From Agromyces cerinus (GTDB lineage: Bacteria > Actinomycetota > Actinomycetes > Actinomycetales > Microbacteriaceae): a DNA stretch of 64,000 nucleotides. Shown piece by piece: positions 45,859 through 54,413 of this stretch. The position numbers were made by a program, and so were the translations under genes. The stretch is taken from the NCBI RefSeq assembly GCF_016907835.1, contig NZ_JAFBCT010000001.1, forward strand, positions 868,001-932,000, in the 5' to 3' direction. The notes under the pieces are model-generated. The model was not told the origin of the DNA. It saw only the letters and a program-made list of their open reading frames with translations, and searched no databases. Numbering within the stretch: position 1 is the stretch's first letter; each line of letters begins with the position of its first letter.

Positions 45859-47099
45859 GCGCCGCTCCGTTCCGACGGCGTCGGATGCGGCGCATGCGAT
45901 GGGAGCGACGGACCGAGGGTTCCCGCCGCGAGCGCGACCTGCAGGAGTCCGCGTGCCGGCTTGCCGGAGACGGTCGTCGGGATGGCGCTCACGAACCAGC
46001 GTCGCGGCAGCTCGGCCGCGGGAAGGCGATCCCGGGCGGCGGCGACGACTGCGGCGGCATCCGTCGTGCCGTCGAGTTCGACGACGGCGACGATGCGTTC
46101 GCCGAGCAGCTCATCGGTCTCGCCGAGCACCACGGCCGCGACGACCCCGGGCAGCGCGAGGAGGCGCCCCTCGACGTCTTCGGCCAGCACCGTCGCGCCC
46201 GCGGTCGTGATCGCGGCGTCGCCGCGCCCGATGATGCGGAACATGTCGGAACCGTTCGGTTCAGCGAGGTCGCCCACCGTGGCGAAGCCGTCGTCGTCGC
46301 GGCGCAGCATGCCGCCGCCGACGACACCGAGGGCGAGGTAGGGGGAGCGCGCCCAGAGCTCCCGGCCCGCGACGGCCGGCCGGAGTTCGACCTCGACGCC
46401 GGGGAACGGTGCGAGGGCGCCGCCCCGACCGACTGCCACGAACGAGAGTTCGGCGGCGCCGTAGTACTCGGTCACGCGGATGCCTCGAGCCGCCGCCCGC
46501 TCGCGCAGGGCGTCGCTCATCGCGGCCCCGGCCACGATCGCCGCGGCGGGCAGCGCGTCGGCCTCGAGCAGCCGTGCCAGGCGCGTCGGGGTCGCGTGGA
46601 GGGTGGACGCACCGCGGAGTTCGTCGCCGACCGCGGCGCCCGTCCAGAGCGCGTGGAGCGCCGCGTAGAGGTGCATCGAGACGTGGAGCGGGCCGGTGAC
46701 GGCGATCCGGTCGCTCGCCCGGAGGCCGGCAACCTCGGCGAGCGGGGCCGCCGACGCGAGCCAGGAGGCGTTCGTGCGGGCGACCGCTCGGGGGGTGCCC
46801 TCCGGGTCGGACGAGCCGGAGGTGAGCAGAGCGAGCTCGGTTCCGGGAGGCAGGTCAGCCGAGATCCGCTCGGCATCCGCCGCGTCGCCGCCGACGAGCA
46901 CCGGTCGGCCGCGCTCGATACACGCGAGCACGAGCGTGATGAGACGAATGGGGTCGGTGCCGACCGGGCAGGCGACGAGGCCGTCGCCGCTCGGCAGCAC
47001 GGCCGCGGCGACCGCATCGGCGAGCTCGCCGTAGCGCACGGCGTCGCCGCCGAACGCGAGGGCGAGCCCGCCCCGCGGTCCCCGCAGCCAGTCGCTCAC
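45855..47099 (-). CDS. AMP-binding acyl-CoA synthetase/ligase-like protein
   Basis: 414 residues from GTG 47099, shorter than most ANL-superfamily ligases (500 or more). Conserved elements are ELALLTSGSSDPEGTPRAVA (P-loop, partly atypical), VTEYYGAAELSFVAVG (the adenine/acyl motif), FATVGDLAEPNGSDMFRIIG and the C-terminal lid ending in SAIPTTVSGKPARGL (catalytic Lys region). The short N-terminal part resembles MenE-like enzymes. It probably activates a carboxylic acid to acyl-AMP and acyl-CoA. It starts as GTGA over the bioY stop. The substrate is unknown. Confidence 0.8.
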   Translation of the reverse strand: MSDWLRGPRGGLALAFGGDAVRYGELADAVAAAVLPSGDGLVACPVGTDPIRLITLVLACIERGRPVLVGGDAADAERISADLPPGTELALLTSGSSDPEGTPRAVARTNASWLASAAPLAEVAGLRASDRIAVTGPLHVSMHLYAALHALWTGAAVGDELRGASTLHATPTRLARLLEADALPAAAIVAGAAMSDALRERAAARGIRVTEYYGAAELSFVAVGRGGALAPFPGVEVELRPAVAGRELWARSPYLALGVVGGGMLRRDDDGFATVGDLAEPNGSDMFRIIGRGDAAITTAGATVLAEDVEGRLLALPGVVAAVVLGETDELLGERIVAVVELDGTTDAAAVVAAARDRLPAAELPRRWFVSAIPTTVSGKPARGLLQVALAAGTLGPSLPSHAPHPTPSERSGA

Positions 47100-47824
47100 G
47101 CCGAGCGATCCGAAGCGGTCGAGTCCGACGTGGTCGAGTCGGAAGCCGGACCGGAGACGATCGCGCCCGGTCGCGGCGCCCACGGCCACGAACGCGGCTC
47201 GATGAGCCCCGGCCATGCCCGGTGCACGCCCTTCGCCACGAACACGGTCACGACGACCTTGGCGATGTCGCCGGGAAGGAACACGGTTGATCCGTAGAAC
47301 GCGAGGTCGAGCGGCGTGCCGGTGATCGCGGCGAACACGGGCACCCCGACGAGGTAGATGGCGACGATGCCGCCGAGCGCCGTCCACGCGAGGGCGGGCG
47401 CGATCGGGTATCTCGGCAGCAGGCGAGCTGTGGCCCATCCGATGACGGCGGCGCCGAGCAGCCATCCGATGAGGTAGCCGACCGACGGGCCGACGAAGAC
47501 GCTGAGGCCGCCCCGGCCGCCCGAGAGCAGCGGCAGGCCGGCGGCGACGAGCGCGATGAAGAGGAGCACCGAGAGGGTGCCCTTGCGTGCGCCGAGGATG
47601 GCGCCGGCGAGCATCACGCCGAGGGTCTGGAACGTGATCGGCACCGCGGTGCCGCCGATCGTGAGCGCGCCGGGCAGGCCGAGCGCGGCGATGAGTGCGG
47701 CGAAGACGGCGATCTGGGCGAGGTCGCGAGCGCTGCTGCGGCGCGGGCGCGCCGGTGAGGGCGTCGGGCCCGACTCGGTCGTGTTCGGGCTGGTGCTCTG
47801 GCTGGTGCTGTGGGCGGAGCTCAA
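47096..47824 (-). CDS. bioY: Biotin ECF transporter S component BioY
   Basis: 242 residues, six helices. LAQIAVFAALIAALGLPGAL, GTAVPITFQTLGVMLAGAIL, LLSGGRGGLSVFVGPSVGYL and VFLPGDIAKVVVTVFVAKGV are the BioY core that binds biotin. Both termini carry Ser/Thr-rich cytoplasmic extensions. Start TTG 47824 is preceded by GAGGGG; no better start lies near. It is the first gene of the operon with the acyl-CoA ligase, thiolase, BioM and BioN genes. A TAGCGT hexamer (47872-47867) fits the promoter. Confidence 0.9.
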   Translation of the reverse strand: MSSAHSTSQSTSPNTTESGPTPSPARPRRSSARDLAQIAVFAALIAALGLPGALTIGGTAVPITFQTLGVMLAGAILGARKGTLSVLLFIALVAAGLPLLSGGRGGLSVFVGPSVGYLIGWLLGAAVIGWATARLLPRYPIAPALAWTALGGIVAIYLVGVPVFAAITGTPLDLAFYGSTVFLPGDIAKVVVTVFVAKGVHRAWPGLIEPRSWPWAPRPGAIVSGPASDSTTSDSTASDRSA

Positions 47825-47866
47825 GGGGTTCCCCTCTCGTGGCGTGCGGGCGATTGCCCGGAATTC

Positions 47867-47872
47867 ACGCTA
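47867..47872 (-). promoter_or_regulatory. -10 element of the bioY operon
   Basis: TAGCGT on the minus strand about 43 nt before the TTG start. No BirA- or BioQ-type dyad was recognised. The remaining bases to 47978 show no gene. Confidence 0.4.
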
Positions 47873-47978
47873 CGAGGAGCGGGGGAGCGCATTCTCGGCT
47901 GGCGGTACAAGAATGCGCCGTCGATTTTGGAGCGCGGTGTCACTCGCGTGAGCGGGTCGGCGCGTGGCGCCGGCCGGT

Positions 47979-48470
47979 TCAGGCCGCGCGCGCCTCGAGT
48001 GCCGTGGCGGCACCGATCGTGGGCAGCGCTGCGGCCTCGACCTCGACGGATGCCTCGGCGAACAGCTCATCGGTCGCGGCCTCCATCGGCGCGGCGGCCT
48101 CGGTCGGCGCGGTCGCCTCGACGGGGTCGGCCCAGACGATGAGCGGTGCGGGCTCCCAGCCGAGTGCCATGGTCTCTTCACCGGCCGGCACGACGACGGC
48201 GACGGAATCGCGCTCCTCGAGGATGGCACGGGTGAGTTCGGCCGCGATCTGGTGCGTGAGCATCGCGTGGAAGATGCGGTCGGTGTCGCCGTCGGACTTG
48301 CGCACGAGCGACCAGCCGCCGCCGGGCCCGATGAACTCGGACAGTCGCGAGTTCAGCAGTTCGAAGATGTGCTCACCGCGAAGGTCTGCCGCAGTAGGGT
48401 GCGGAGTCGGGGCGGCAACATGGGCGGAGGCCTGGGCGGCAAGCCGTGCGCGGCGCCAGCGGCGGAACAT
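47979..48470 (-). CDS. Hypothetical protein, 163 residues
   Basis: Not recognised. The basic N-terminus (MFRRWRRARLAAQASAHVA) is followed by a compact region EHIFELLNSRLSEFIGPGGG and WSLVRKSDGDTDRIFHAMLT, with HQIAAELTRAILEERDSVAV. The C-terminal third is Ala/Glu/Thr-rich and probably disordered. No signal peptide or membrane segment is seen. GAGAGGGG precedes the ATG; an identical 12-base stretch (CCACGAGAGGGG) serves bioY, which supports real translation. It is a probable lineage-conserved protein. Confidence 0.55.
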   Translation of the reverse strand: MFRRWRRARLAAQASAHVAAPTPHPTAADLRGEHIFELLNSRLSEFIGPGGGWSLVRKSDGDTDRIFHAMLTHQIAAELTRAILEERDSVAVVVPAGEETMALGWEPAPLIVWADPVEATAPTEAAAPMEAATDELFAEASVEVEAAALPTIGAATALEARAA

Positions 48471-48572
48471 CGGTGGCCCCTCTCGTGGGTTCGTCTCGGG
48501 TCGTTCGTCCCAGTTTCGGGCACGGCGGAGCGGATTGCGAGTGACACGCCGCGCAACGTCGGCGCGGCGCGG

Positions 48573-48761
48573 TTATTCGCCGAGTTCGCCCTGCCTGGTC
48601 TCTTCGGCGACGGTGCCGATCGCGATCGCGAGGCTTGCAGCCCAGGACACCCACATGAGCAGCAGTCGCCAGTCGCGGGGACCCGTGGCGGTGGTCTTCA
48701 CCACGCCGATGCCGCCGATGATGGCGCCGATGACGGCGCCGCTGAAGAGGTACTTGCGCAT
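48573..48761 (-). CDS. Small two-helix membrane protein (62 aa)
   Basis: 62 residues with two hydrophobic stretches, YLFSGAVIGAIIGGIGVV and LLLMWVSWAASLAIAIGTVA, joined by a polar loop; the C-terminus is acidic. Family unknown. TAGCGT (48773-48768) lies 6 nt before ATG 48761, so the mRNA is probably leaderless; this is the main evidence for the gene. It is divergent from the TetR exporter operon but has its own promoter. Confidence 0.65.
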   Translation of the reverse strand: MRKYLFSGAVIGAIIGGIGVVKTTATGPRDWRLLLMWVSWAASLAIAIGTVAEETRQGELGE

Positions 48762-48811
48762 GCCGCAACGCTACCGTGCCGTTTCCGGCGGCTGAGAGAC
48801 ATCCGTGAATC

Positions 48812-48858
48812 TGACCGATCGTGCAGAAGCTGACCGATCGGTCAATTACCGTGGGTGC
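48812..48858 (+). promoter_or_regulatory. TetR operators and leaderless promoter of the exporter operon
   Basis: TGACCGATCGGTCA (48831-48844) is a perfect 14-bp palindrome. A half-matching copy, TGACCGATCG, lies 19 bases upstream at 48812-48821. TACCGT (48847-48852) is 6 nt before ATG 48859. The palindrome abuts the -10, so bound TetR would block transcription of its own operon. Confidence 0.75.
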
Positions 48859-49461
48859 ATGCCCTCCGATGCACCGGTTCCCTCCCGCCTGCGCGCCAGC
48901 GACGAGCTGCGCCAGGCCGCGCTCGAGCAGTTCGCGACCGTCGGTTTCGCGGCGAGCTCGCTGCAGCAGATCGCCGACCACGCGGGCTACGCGAAGTCGA
49001 GCGTGCTCTACCACTACGCCTCGAAGGAGGCCCTGCTCGAGGCCGCGATCGGCCCGTCGATCGACCTGCTCGAGACCCTGCTCGGCGACTTCGTCGCCGG
49101 CGGCCGTTCAGTGGCCGCGCAGGCGGTCTTCATCGAGCGCTTCGTCGACTTCCTGCTCGGCAACCGCCTCGCGGTGCACACCTTCGTGAACCAGGGCCAG
49201 TCGCTGCGCGGGTTGCCGGTCATCGAACGCGCGAACACCGCCATCCGCGGTCTCGCCGACTCGATCTGCGCCGACGACGCCAGCCTCGCCGAGCAGATGC
49301 GCTTCGGCGTGGCACTCGCCGGTGCGACCTACACGCTCGTCGCCGGCGCCACATTCCTCGAGGACGACGAGCAGCAGTTCGCCGACGCCGACGTGCGCGA
49401 CGCCCTCATCTCCGTGCTGTCCGAACTCCTGCTGACGGCCGACGGCCGCCCGACCCGATAG
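48859..49461 (+). CDS. TetR family regulator of the MMPL/YhgE operon
   Basis: 200 residues from ATG 48859. The HTH (about residues 10-60) contains ELRQAALEQFATVGFAASSL and QQIADHAGYAKSSVLYHYAS. The ligand domain follows with FIERFVDFLLGNRLAVHTFV and GVALAGATYTLVAGATFLED. It precedes the transporter genes by 8 bases, and a perfect palindrome covers its promoter, so it very likely represses itself and the exporter. The inducer would be an exported or toxic hydrophobic compound; this is inference. Confidence 0.9.
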   Translation: MPSDAPVPSRLRASDELRQAALEQFATVGFAASSLQQIADHAGYAKSSVLYHYASKEALLEAAIGPSIDLLETLLGDFVAGGRSVAAQAVFIERFVDFLLGNRLAVHTFVNQGQSLRGLPVIERANTAIRGLADSICADDASLAEQMRFGVALAGATYTLVAGATFLEDDEQQFADADVRDALISVLSELLLTADGRPTR

Positions 49462-49469
49462 GCAGACCC

Positions 49470-52355
49470 ATGGCTCTCCTCCTCCACCGCATCGGCCGGT
49501 TCGCGTTCCGCCGCGCCTGGTACGTCATCGTCGCCTGGGTGGTCCTGCTCGGCGGGCTGCTCGGCACCGGCCTCGCGCTCGGCGGCCAGTTGCAGGACTC
49601 CTTCGCCATCCCCGGCACGGAGTCGCAGACGGCGATCGACCAGCTCGCCGCCGTGTTCCCCGAGACCGCGGGCGCCTCGGCCAAGGCCGTCGTCGAAGCC
49701 CCCGACGGTGCGACCGTCGAGGCCGACTCGGCGCGCGACGCGATCGAGGCGATGGAGGCCGAGCTCGAACAGGTCGATGGCGTCGCGAGCGTGCTCGGCC
49801 CGTTCGACGAGTACGCGGGCGACCAGATCTCGGGCGACGGTCGCACCGCCTACATCCAGATCCAGTTCGACGGCCAGGTGACCGATGTCACCCCCGAGTC
49901 GCTCGAGGCCGTCGAGGCCACGGGCGAGCTCGGCACCGACGCCGGCCTCGCGGTGGCGTTCGGCGGCGACGTCTTCCAGGAGACGAGCTTCGGCCTGACG
50001 ATCACCGAGGTGTTCGGCGTGCTCTTCGCCGCGGTCGTGCTCATCATCACCTTCGGCTCCCTGCTCGCGGCCGGCATGCCGCTGCTGACCGCCCTCGTCG
50101 GCGTCGGCGCGGCCTTCGGCGGCATCTCCATCGTCGCCGCGTTCACGACGGTCTCGTCGACCGCGCCCATGCTCGCCGTCATGATCGGACTCGCGGTCGG
50201 CATCGACTACGCACTCTTCATCCTGTCCAGGCACCGAAACCAGCTCGCTCGCGGCCAGGACCCCGAGGAGTCGGCGGCCGAGGCGGTCGCGACCGCCGGC
50301 GGCGCCGTGGTCTTCGCGGGGCTCACCGTCATCATCGCGCTGCTCGGCCTCCTCGTCGTCGGCATCCCGTTCCTCAGCGTCATGGGCGTCGGGGCCGCGT
50401 TCGCCGTGCTCATCGCAGTGGCGGGCGCCGTCACCCTGCTGCCGGCGCTGCTCGGCATCTTCGGCCGCAAGCTCGTGCCGAAGCCGGGCAGTCGTGCCCA
50501 CCGCCGCGCGAACGCCGACGACGACAGCGGCAAGCGCACGATGGGTCGTCGCTGGGTCGACCTCGTGCTGAAGGCGCCCGTCGTGTTCCTCGTGATCGTG
50601 GTCGGCCTGCTCGGCGCCGCCGCGGTGCCGGCGCTCAGTCTCGACCTCAACCTGCCGAATGGCTCGGGCACCGAGGGCTCCAGCCAGCGCGAGGCCTACG
50701 AGATGATCGAAGACGGCTTCGGGCCCGGCTACAACGGCCCGCTCATCGTGACGGTCGACATCACCCAGACGACCGACATCTTCGGCGACCTCGACGCGAT
50801 CGGCGCCCGCATCGGCGAACTCGACGACGTCGCGTTCGTCGGTCAGGGGCTGCCGAACCCGACCGCGGACACGGCGATCATCCAGGTCATCCCCGAGAGC
50901 GCACCGGATGCCCCGGCGACGAAGGTGCTCGTCGAGAACATCCGCGAACTCGAGCCCTCGATCACCGCCGACTACGGCACGCCCATCGCCGTCACCGGCT
51001 ACACGGCCGTCGCCATCGACATCTCGAACCGACTCGCCGACGCGCTGATCCCGTTCGCGCTCATCGTCGTGGGGCTCTCGATCGTGCTGCTGCTCATGGT
51101 GTTCCGTTCGGTGTTCGTGCCGATCAAGGCCGCCCTCGGGTTCCTGCTCTCGGCGTTCGGGGCGATCGGCGTCACCGTCGCGATCTTCCAGTGGGGATGG
51201 TTCGCCGACCTGCTGCACGTCGAGCCCGGGCCGATCCTCAGCTTCCTGCCGATCCTGCTCATGGCGGTGCTCTTCGGCCTCGCCATGGACTACCAGGTGT
51301 TCCTCGTGTCGGGCATGCGCGAGGAGTTCGTGAAGACGGGTGACGCGCGCAAGTCGGTCGTGCACGGCTTCCAGCACGCCGCGCGCGTCGTCACCGCCGC
51401 CGCGCTCATCATGTTCTTCGTCTTCTTCGCCTTCGTGCCCGAAGGCGCGGGCGTGATCAAGGGCATCGCCTTCGCGCTCGCCGTGGGCGTCGCATTCGAC
51501 GCCTTCCTCGTTCGCATGACGCTCGTGCCCGCTGCCATGGCGCTCGCCGGCAAGGCGGCCTGGTGGCTGCCGAAGTGGCTCGCGAGGGTGCTGCCGAACG
51601 TCGACATCGAGGGTGAAGGGCTGCGCACCCACCTCGAACAGGAGGAGTGGGCCGCGTCCCGCCCCGCCGCCGTCAACGCCGAGGCCGCCGTCTTCGGGCT
51701 GCCCGAGCGACCGATCGGTCCGCTGACCGTCGAGGTGCCTGCCGGCGGCGTGCTCGTCGTGCAGGGCGAGGCCGTCGACCGCCGTGTCGTCTCCGCGACG
51801 CTCGCCGGCCGACTCGCGCCGGTCGGAGGTCGCCTCGCCGTGCTCGGCTCGCCGCTGCCCTCGGGCGCAGGAACGGTCATGCGCGGCGTCGCGATCGCCG
51901 AGGTCGCAGCGGATGCCGCGCCGGGCGGCACCGTCGGCGAGCTCATCGCCGGCCGACTCGACGCCACCCGCCCGTGGTACCGCATCGCGCCGTCCAACTC
52001 GCTCGTCCGAACCTGGACCGAGCGGGCGGCCGCAGCAGCCGGCCACGGCCCCGACGGGCCCCGGTTCACGACCGAGACCCCGCTCTCCGCCCTGGGCGTC
52101 GAAGCCCGCACGCTCGTCGCGGTCGCGGCGGCCCTCGCCGAGCGGCCGAAGGCCGTCGTCATCGACCTCGACGACGATCCGGGCTCGGCCACGGGCGGTC
52201 TCTGGCATGCGCTCGCCGCGCTCGTGCCCGCCCAGGTCACGGTGATCGTCGGCCTCGGCACGTCCGCGGTGTCGCCCGCGGTCTCGCCGCAGCTCGCGGC
52301 CCGCGGCATCCGCACCCTCGAACCCGTCTCGCGCACCCAGGAGGTCCTCCGATGA
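49470..52355 (+). CDS. MMPL transporter fused to a degenerate ABC-ATPase-like domain
   Basis: 961 residues. Residues 1-~725 are an MMPL/RND-type exporter with two six-helix halves: RFAFRRAWYVIVAWVVLLGG, LAVMIGLAVGIDYALFILSR (proton-relay Asp-Tyr), then FLPILLMAVLFGLAMDYQVF and GVAFDAFLVRMTLVPAAMAL. The last ~220 residues resemble an ABC nucleotide-binding domain in order: GPLTVEVPAGGVLVVQGEAV, then TLAGRLAPVGGRLAVLGSPL, a signature-like LSALGVEARTLVAVAAALAE near 871-890, and a Walker-B-like KAVVIDLDDDPGS near 893-905. Walker A is missing (VQGEAVDRRVV), so it is not expected to hydrolyse ATP. The stop overlaps the YhgE/Pip gene by 4 bases. Confidence 0.85.
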   Translation: MALLLHRIGRFAFRRAWYVIVAWVVLLGGLLGTGLALGGQLQDSFAIPGTESQTAIDQLAAVFPETAGASAKAVVEAPDGATVEADSARDAIEAMEAELEQVDGVASVLGPFDEYAGDQISGDGRTAYIQIQFDGQVTDVTPESLEAVEATGELGTDAGLAVAFGGDVFQETSFGLTITEVFGVLFAAVVLIITFGSLLAAGMPLLTALVGVGAAFGGISIVAAFTTVSSTAPMLAVMIGLAVGIDYALFILSRHRNQLARGQDPEESAAEAVATAGGAVVFAGLTVIIALLGLLVVGIPFLSVMGVGAAFAVLIAVAGAVTLLPALLGIFGRKLVPKPGSRAHRRANADDDSGKRTMGRRWVDLVLKAPVVFLVIVVGLLGAAAVPALSLDLNLPNGSGTEGSSQREAYEMIEDGFGPGYNGPLIVTVDITQTTDIFGDLDAIGARIGELDDVAFVGQGLPNPTADTAIIQVIPESAPDAPATKVLVENIRELEPSITADYGTPIAVTGYTAVAIDISNRLADALIPFALIVVGLSIVLLLMVFRSVFVPIKAALGFLLSAFGAIGVTVAIFQWGWFADLLHVEPGPILSFLPILLMAVLFGLAMDYQVFLVSGMREEFVKTGDARKSVVHGFQHAARVVTAAALIMFFVFFAFVPEGAGVIKGIAFALAVGVAFDAFLVRMTLVPAAMALAGKAAWWLPKWLARVLPNVDIEGEGLRTHLEQEEWAASRPAAVNAEAAVFGLPERPIGPLTVEVPAGGVLVVQGEAVDRRVVSATLAGRLAPVGGRLAVLGSPLPSGAGTVMRGVAIAEVAADAAPGGTVGELIAGRLDATRPWYRIAPSNSLVRTWTERAAAAAGHGPDGPRFTTETPLSALGVEARTLVAVAAALAERPKAVVIDLDDDPGSATGGLWHALAALVPAQVTVIVGLGTSAVSPAVSPQLAARGIRTLEPVSRTQEVLR

Positions 52356-54307
52356 GCACCCGACTCTCCCGACTCTTCGGTTCGACCCCCGCGCAGCGAC
52401 GCGTGCGCTTCGGCGTGCTGGTCGCCGCGGTCGTCGCCGTGCCGCTCGCCGTCGCCGGTCTCGTCTCGGGCGCCGTCGGCAGCGGCGGCGACAACCTCGA
52501 GCAGATCCCGGCCGTCGTCGTGAACAACGACGAGATGGTCACGATGACGCTGCCCGACGGCACCGAACAGCCCGTGCTCGCCGGCCGCTTGCTCGTGACC
52601 GAGCTGACCGACCCCGAGACCTCGGGATTCCAGTGGACGATCTCGAACGACGACGAGGCGGCCGACCTGCTCGCTTCGGGTGACGCGTACGCGGTCCTCA
52701 CCATTCCCTCCGACTTCTCGGAGTCGGTGACCTCGCTCTCGGGTGCAGACCCGACGCAGGCGAACCTCGACATCCGCACCGACGACGCCCACGGCTACCT
52801 CGCCGGCTCGGTCGCGCAGTCGGTCGGCGACGCGATGTCGGCGACCTTCGGCCGCGAGCTGACCGCGCAGTACCTCGAGGGGCTGTACACGAACCTCGCG
52901 ACGATGGGCGGTTCGCTCGGCGACGCCGCCGACGGCGCGACGCAGCTCTCGAGCGGTGCCGGCTCCCTCGCGGGCGGCCTCGGCACGCTCTCGAGCGGCG
53001 TCGCCACGGCCTCGAGCGGCGCAGCGGATGCCGCGAGCGGAGCCCATGAGTACGCCGCGGGCGTCACCCAGTACACGCAGGGCGTCGACGGCCTGGCGAG
53101 CGGTCTCGGGGAGCTGAGCACCGGTGCGGCCGGGCTCGACGAGATCTCGAACCAGTGGGATGCCTACACCGGCGGCATCGCGAAGGGAGTGGCCACCGTC
53201 GACGGCTACCTCGGGCCGGCGTCGGAGCAGCTCGCGAGCATCATCGCCGACCACCCCGAACTCGTCGAGGAGTACCCCGAACTCGCCAGGATCCCCGCGA
53301 CGATCGATGGTGTCCGCACCCAGCTCGGCCAGCTCTCGACCGGGGGGCAGCAGCTTTCGGCGGCGTCTCGCGGCGCGATCGACGGCATCCAGGGCGGCAT
53401 CGACCAGTCGGCCGCCGGAGCAGCCCAGCTCGCCGCCGGCTCCAGCGGCATCCGCGACGGCGCGAACGGCCTCGCCACGGGTCTCGACGAGCTCGCCGGC
53501 GGTCTCGGTGCGCTCCAGGGCGGTGCAGCGGATGCCGCGAGCGGCGCCACGAAGCTCGCGAGCGGTGCCGACACCCTCGCCTCGGGGCTCACGTCCGGCG
53601 CGGAGAGTGCGACCGCGCTCACCGACATCGACGCGTCGAAGACCGCCGACGTCATCGCCGAACCGGTCACGGTCGACGCGACCCGCGACCACGAGATCGC
53701 GGGCGTCGGCGACGTCATCGGCATGCTCTTCGTGCCGGTCGGCCTGTGGCTCGGCGCACTCGCGCTCTTCCTCGTGTTCCGACCCTTCGGTCGTGAGGCC
53801 CTGCGCTCGACGGCCTCGACGGGCGGGCTCGTCTGGCGCACGCTCGCGCGGGCGGGCCTCATCGCCCTCGCGCAGGCCGTCGCGGTCGTGCTGCTCCTGC
53901 ACGGCACCATGGACGTCAGCTGGAGCCTGCTCCCGCAGACGCTCGCGTTCGCGGCCCTGCTCGCGCTCGTGTTCACCTCGCTGCACGCCTTCCTCACGGT
54001 CTGGCTCGGCCGGGCGGGGCTGCTCGTCTCGCTCGTGCTCGTCGCGTTGCAGCTCACCGCGTCGGGCGGGCTGTACCCGGTCGAGGTGCTGAGCGGCCCG
54101 TACCAGGCGATCAGTCCGTTCCTGCCACTCACCTGGGCGGTGCAGGGCATGCAGTTCATCGTCTCGGGCGCCGCCGGGGGATCGGTCGCGATGGCCGCGG
54201 GCGTGCTCGTCGTCTTCGGTCTCGTGGGAGTGCTCGGCACGGCGCTCGTCGTCGGCCGGCGCCGCGGCATCCGCTCGATCGGGTTCGCGGCGGCCGCACT
54301 CGGCTGA
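52352..54307 (+). CDS. YhgE/Pip-family ABC-2-type permease
   Basis: 651 residues. One N-terminal helix (FGVLVAAVVAVPLAVAGLVS) precedes a large external domain. It contains IPAVVVNNDEMVTM and long repeats of the form (L/A)-x-x-G spaced by seven to eleven residues (SLAGGLGTLSSGVATASSGA and similar), predicted helical. The C-terminal ABC-2-like membrane part has helices from about residue 455 (IGMLFVPVGLWLGALALFLV, LARAGLIALAQAVAVVLLL, LVLVALQLTASGGLYPVEVL). YhgE/Pip proteins are phage-infection or ESX-type-toxin-linked permeases. It is translated together with the MMPL fusion. Confidence 0.88.
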   Translation: MSTRLSRLFGSTPAQRRVRFGVLVAAVVAVPLAVAGLVSGAVGSGGDNLEQIPAVVVNNDEMVTMTLPDGTEQPVLAGRLLVTELTDPETSGFQWTISNDDEAADLLASGDAYAVLTIPSDFSESVTSLSGADPTQANLDIRTDDAHGYLAGSVAQSVGDAMSATFGRELTAQYLEGLYTNLATMGGSLGDAADGATQLSSGAGSLAGGLGTLSSGVATASSGAADAASGAHEYAAGVTQYTQGVDGLASGLGELSTGAAGLDEISNQWDAYTGGIAKGVATVDGYLGPASEQLASIIADHPELVEEYPELARIPATIDGVRTQLGQLSTGGQQLSAASRGAIDGIQGGIDQSAAGAAQLAAGSSGIRDGANGLATGLDELAGGLGALQGGAADAASGATKLASGADTLASGLTSGAESATALTDIDASKTADVIAEPVTVDATRDHEIAGVGDVIGMLFVPVGLWLGALALFLVFRPFGREALRSTASTGGLVWRTLARAGLIALAQAVAVVLLLHGTMDVSWSLLPQTLAFAALLALVFTSLHAFLTVWLGRAGLLVSLVLVALQLTASGGLYPVEVLSGPYQAISPFLPLTWAVQGMQFIVSGAAGGSVAMAAGVLVVFGLVGVLGTALVVGRRRGIRSIGFAAAALG

Positions 54308-54331
54308 GTCGCCTCCATTCAGCACCGTGCA

Positions 54332-54366
54332 GCGCGGGACCCGGCAGATCCGGCCGGTTCCCGCGC
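54332..54366 (+). terminator. Hairpin after the exporter operon
   Basis: GCGCGGGA (54332-54339) pairs with TCCCGCGC (54359-54366), with further CCGG pairing inside. It lies 25 bases after the YhgE stop. A TAGCCT hexamer for the trehalose gene follows at about 54378. Confidence 0.55.
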
Positions 54367-54413
54367 CGCACGACTGTTAGCCTGAGCGGAGCGCGAGGAG
54401 GGACATCCGCTCT

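Noticed and set aside
47825..47978. BirA/BioQ operator or riboswitch upstream of bioY
   Set aside because: No convincing dyad or conserved aptamer structure was seen; only a -10 hexamer.
52920..53620. Tandem DNA repeats in the YhgE/Pip gene
   Set aside because: The periodic Leu-x-x-Gly pattern is at protein level, typical of the family. The DNA copies are not identical enough to be a repeat array.
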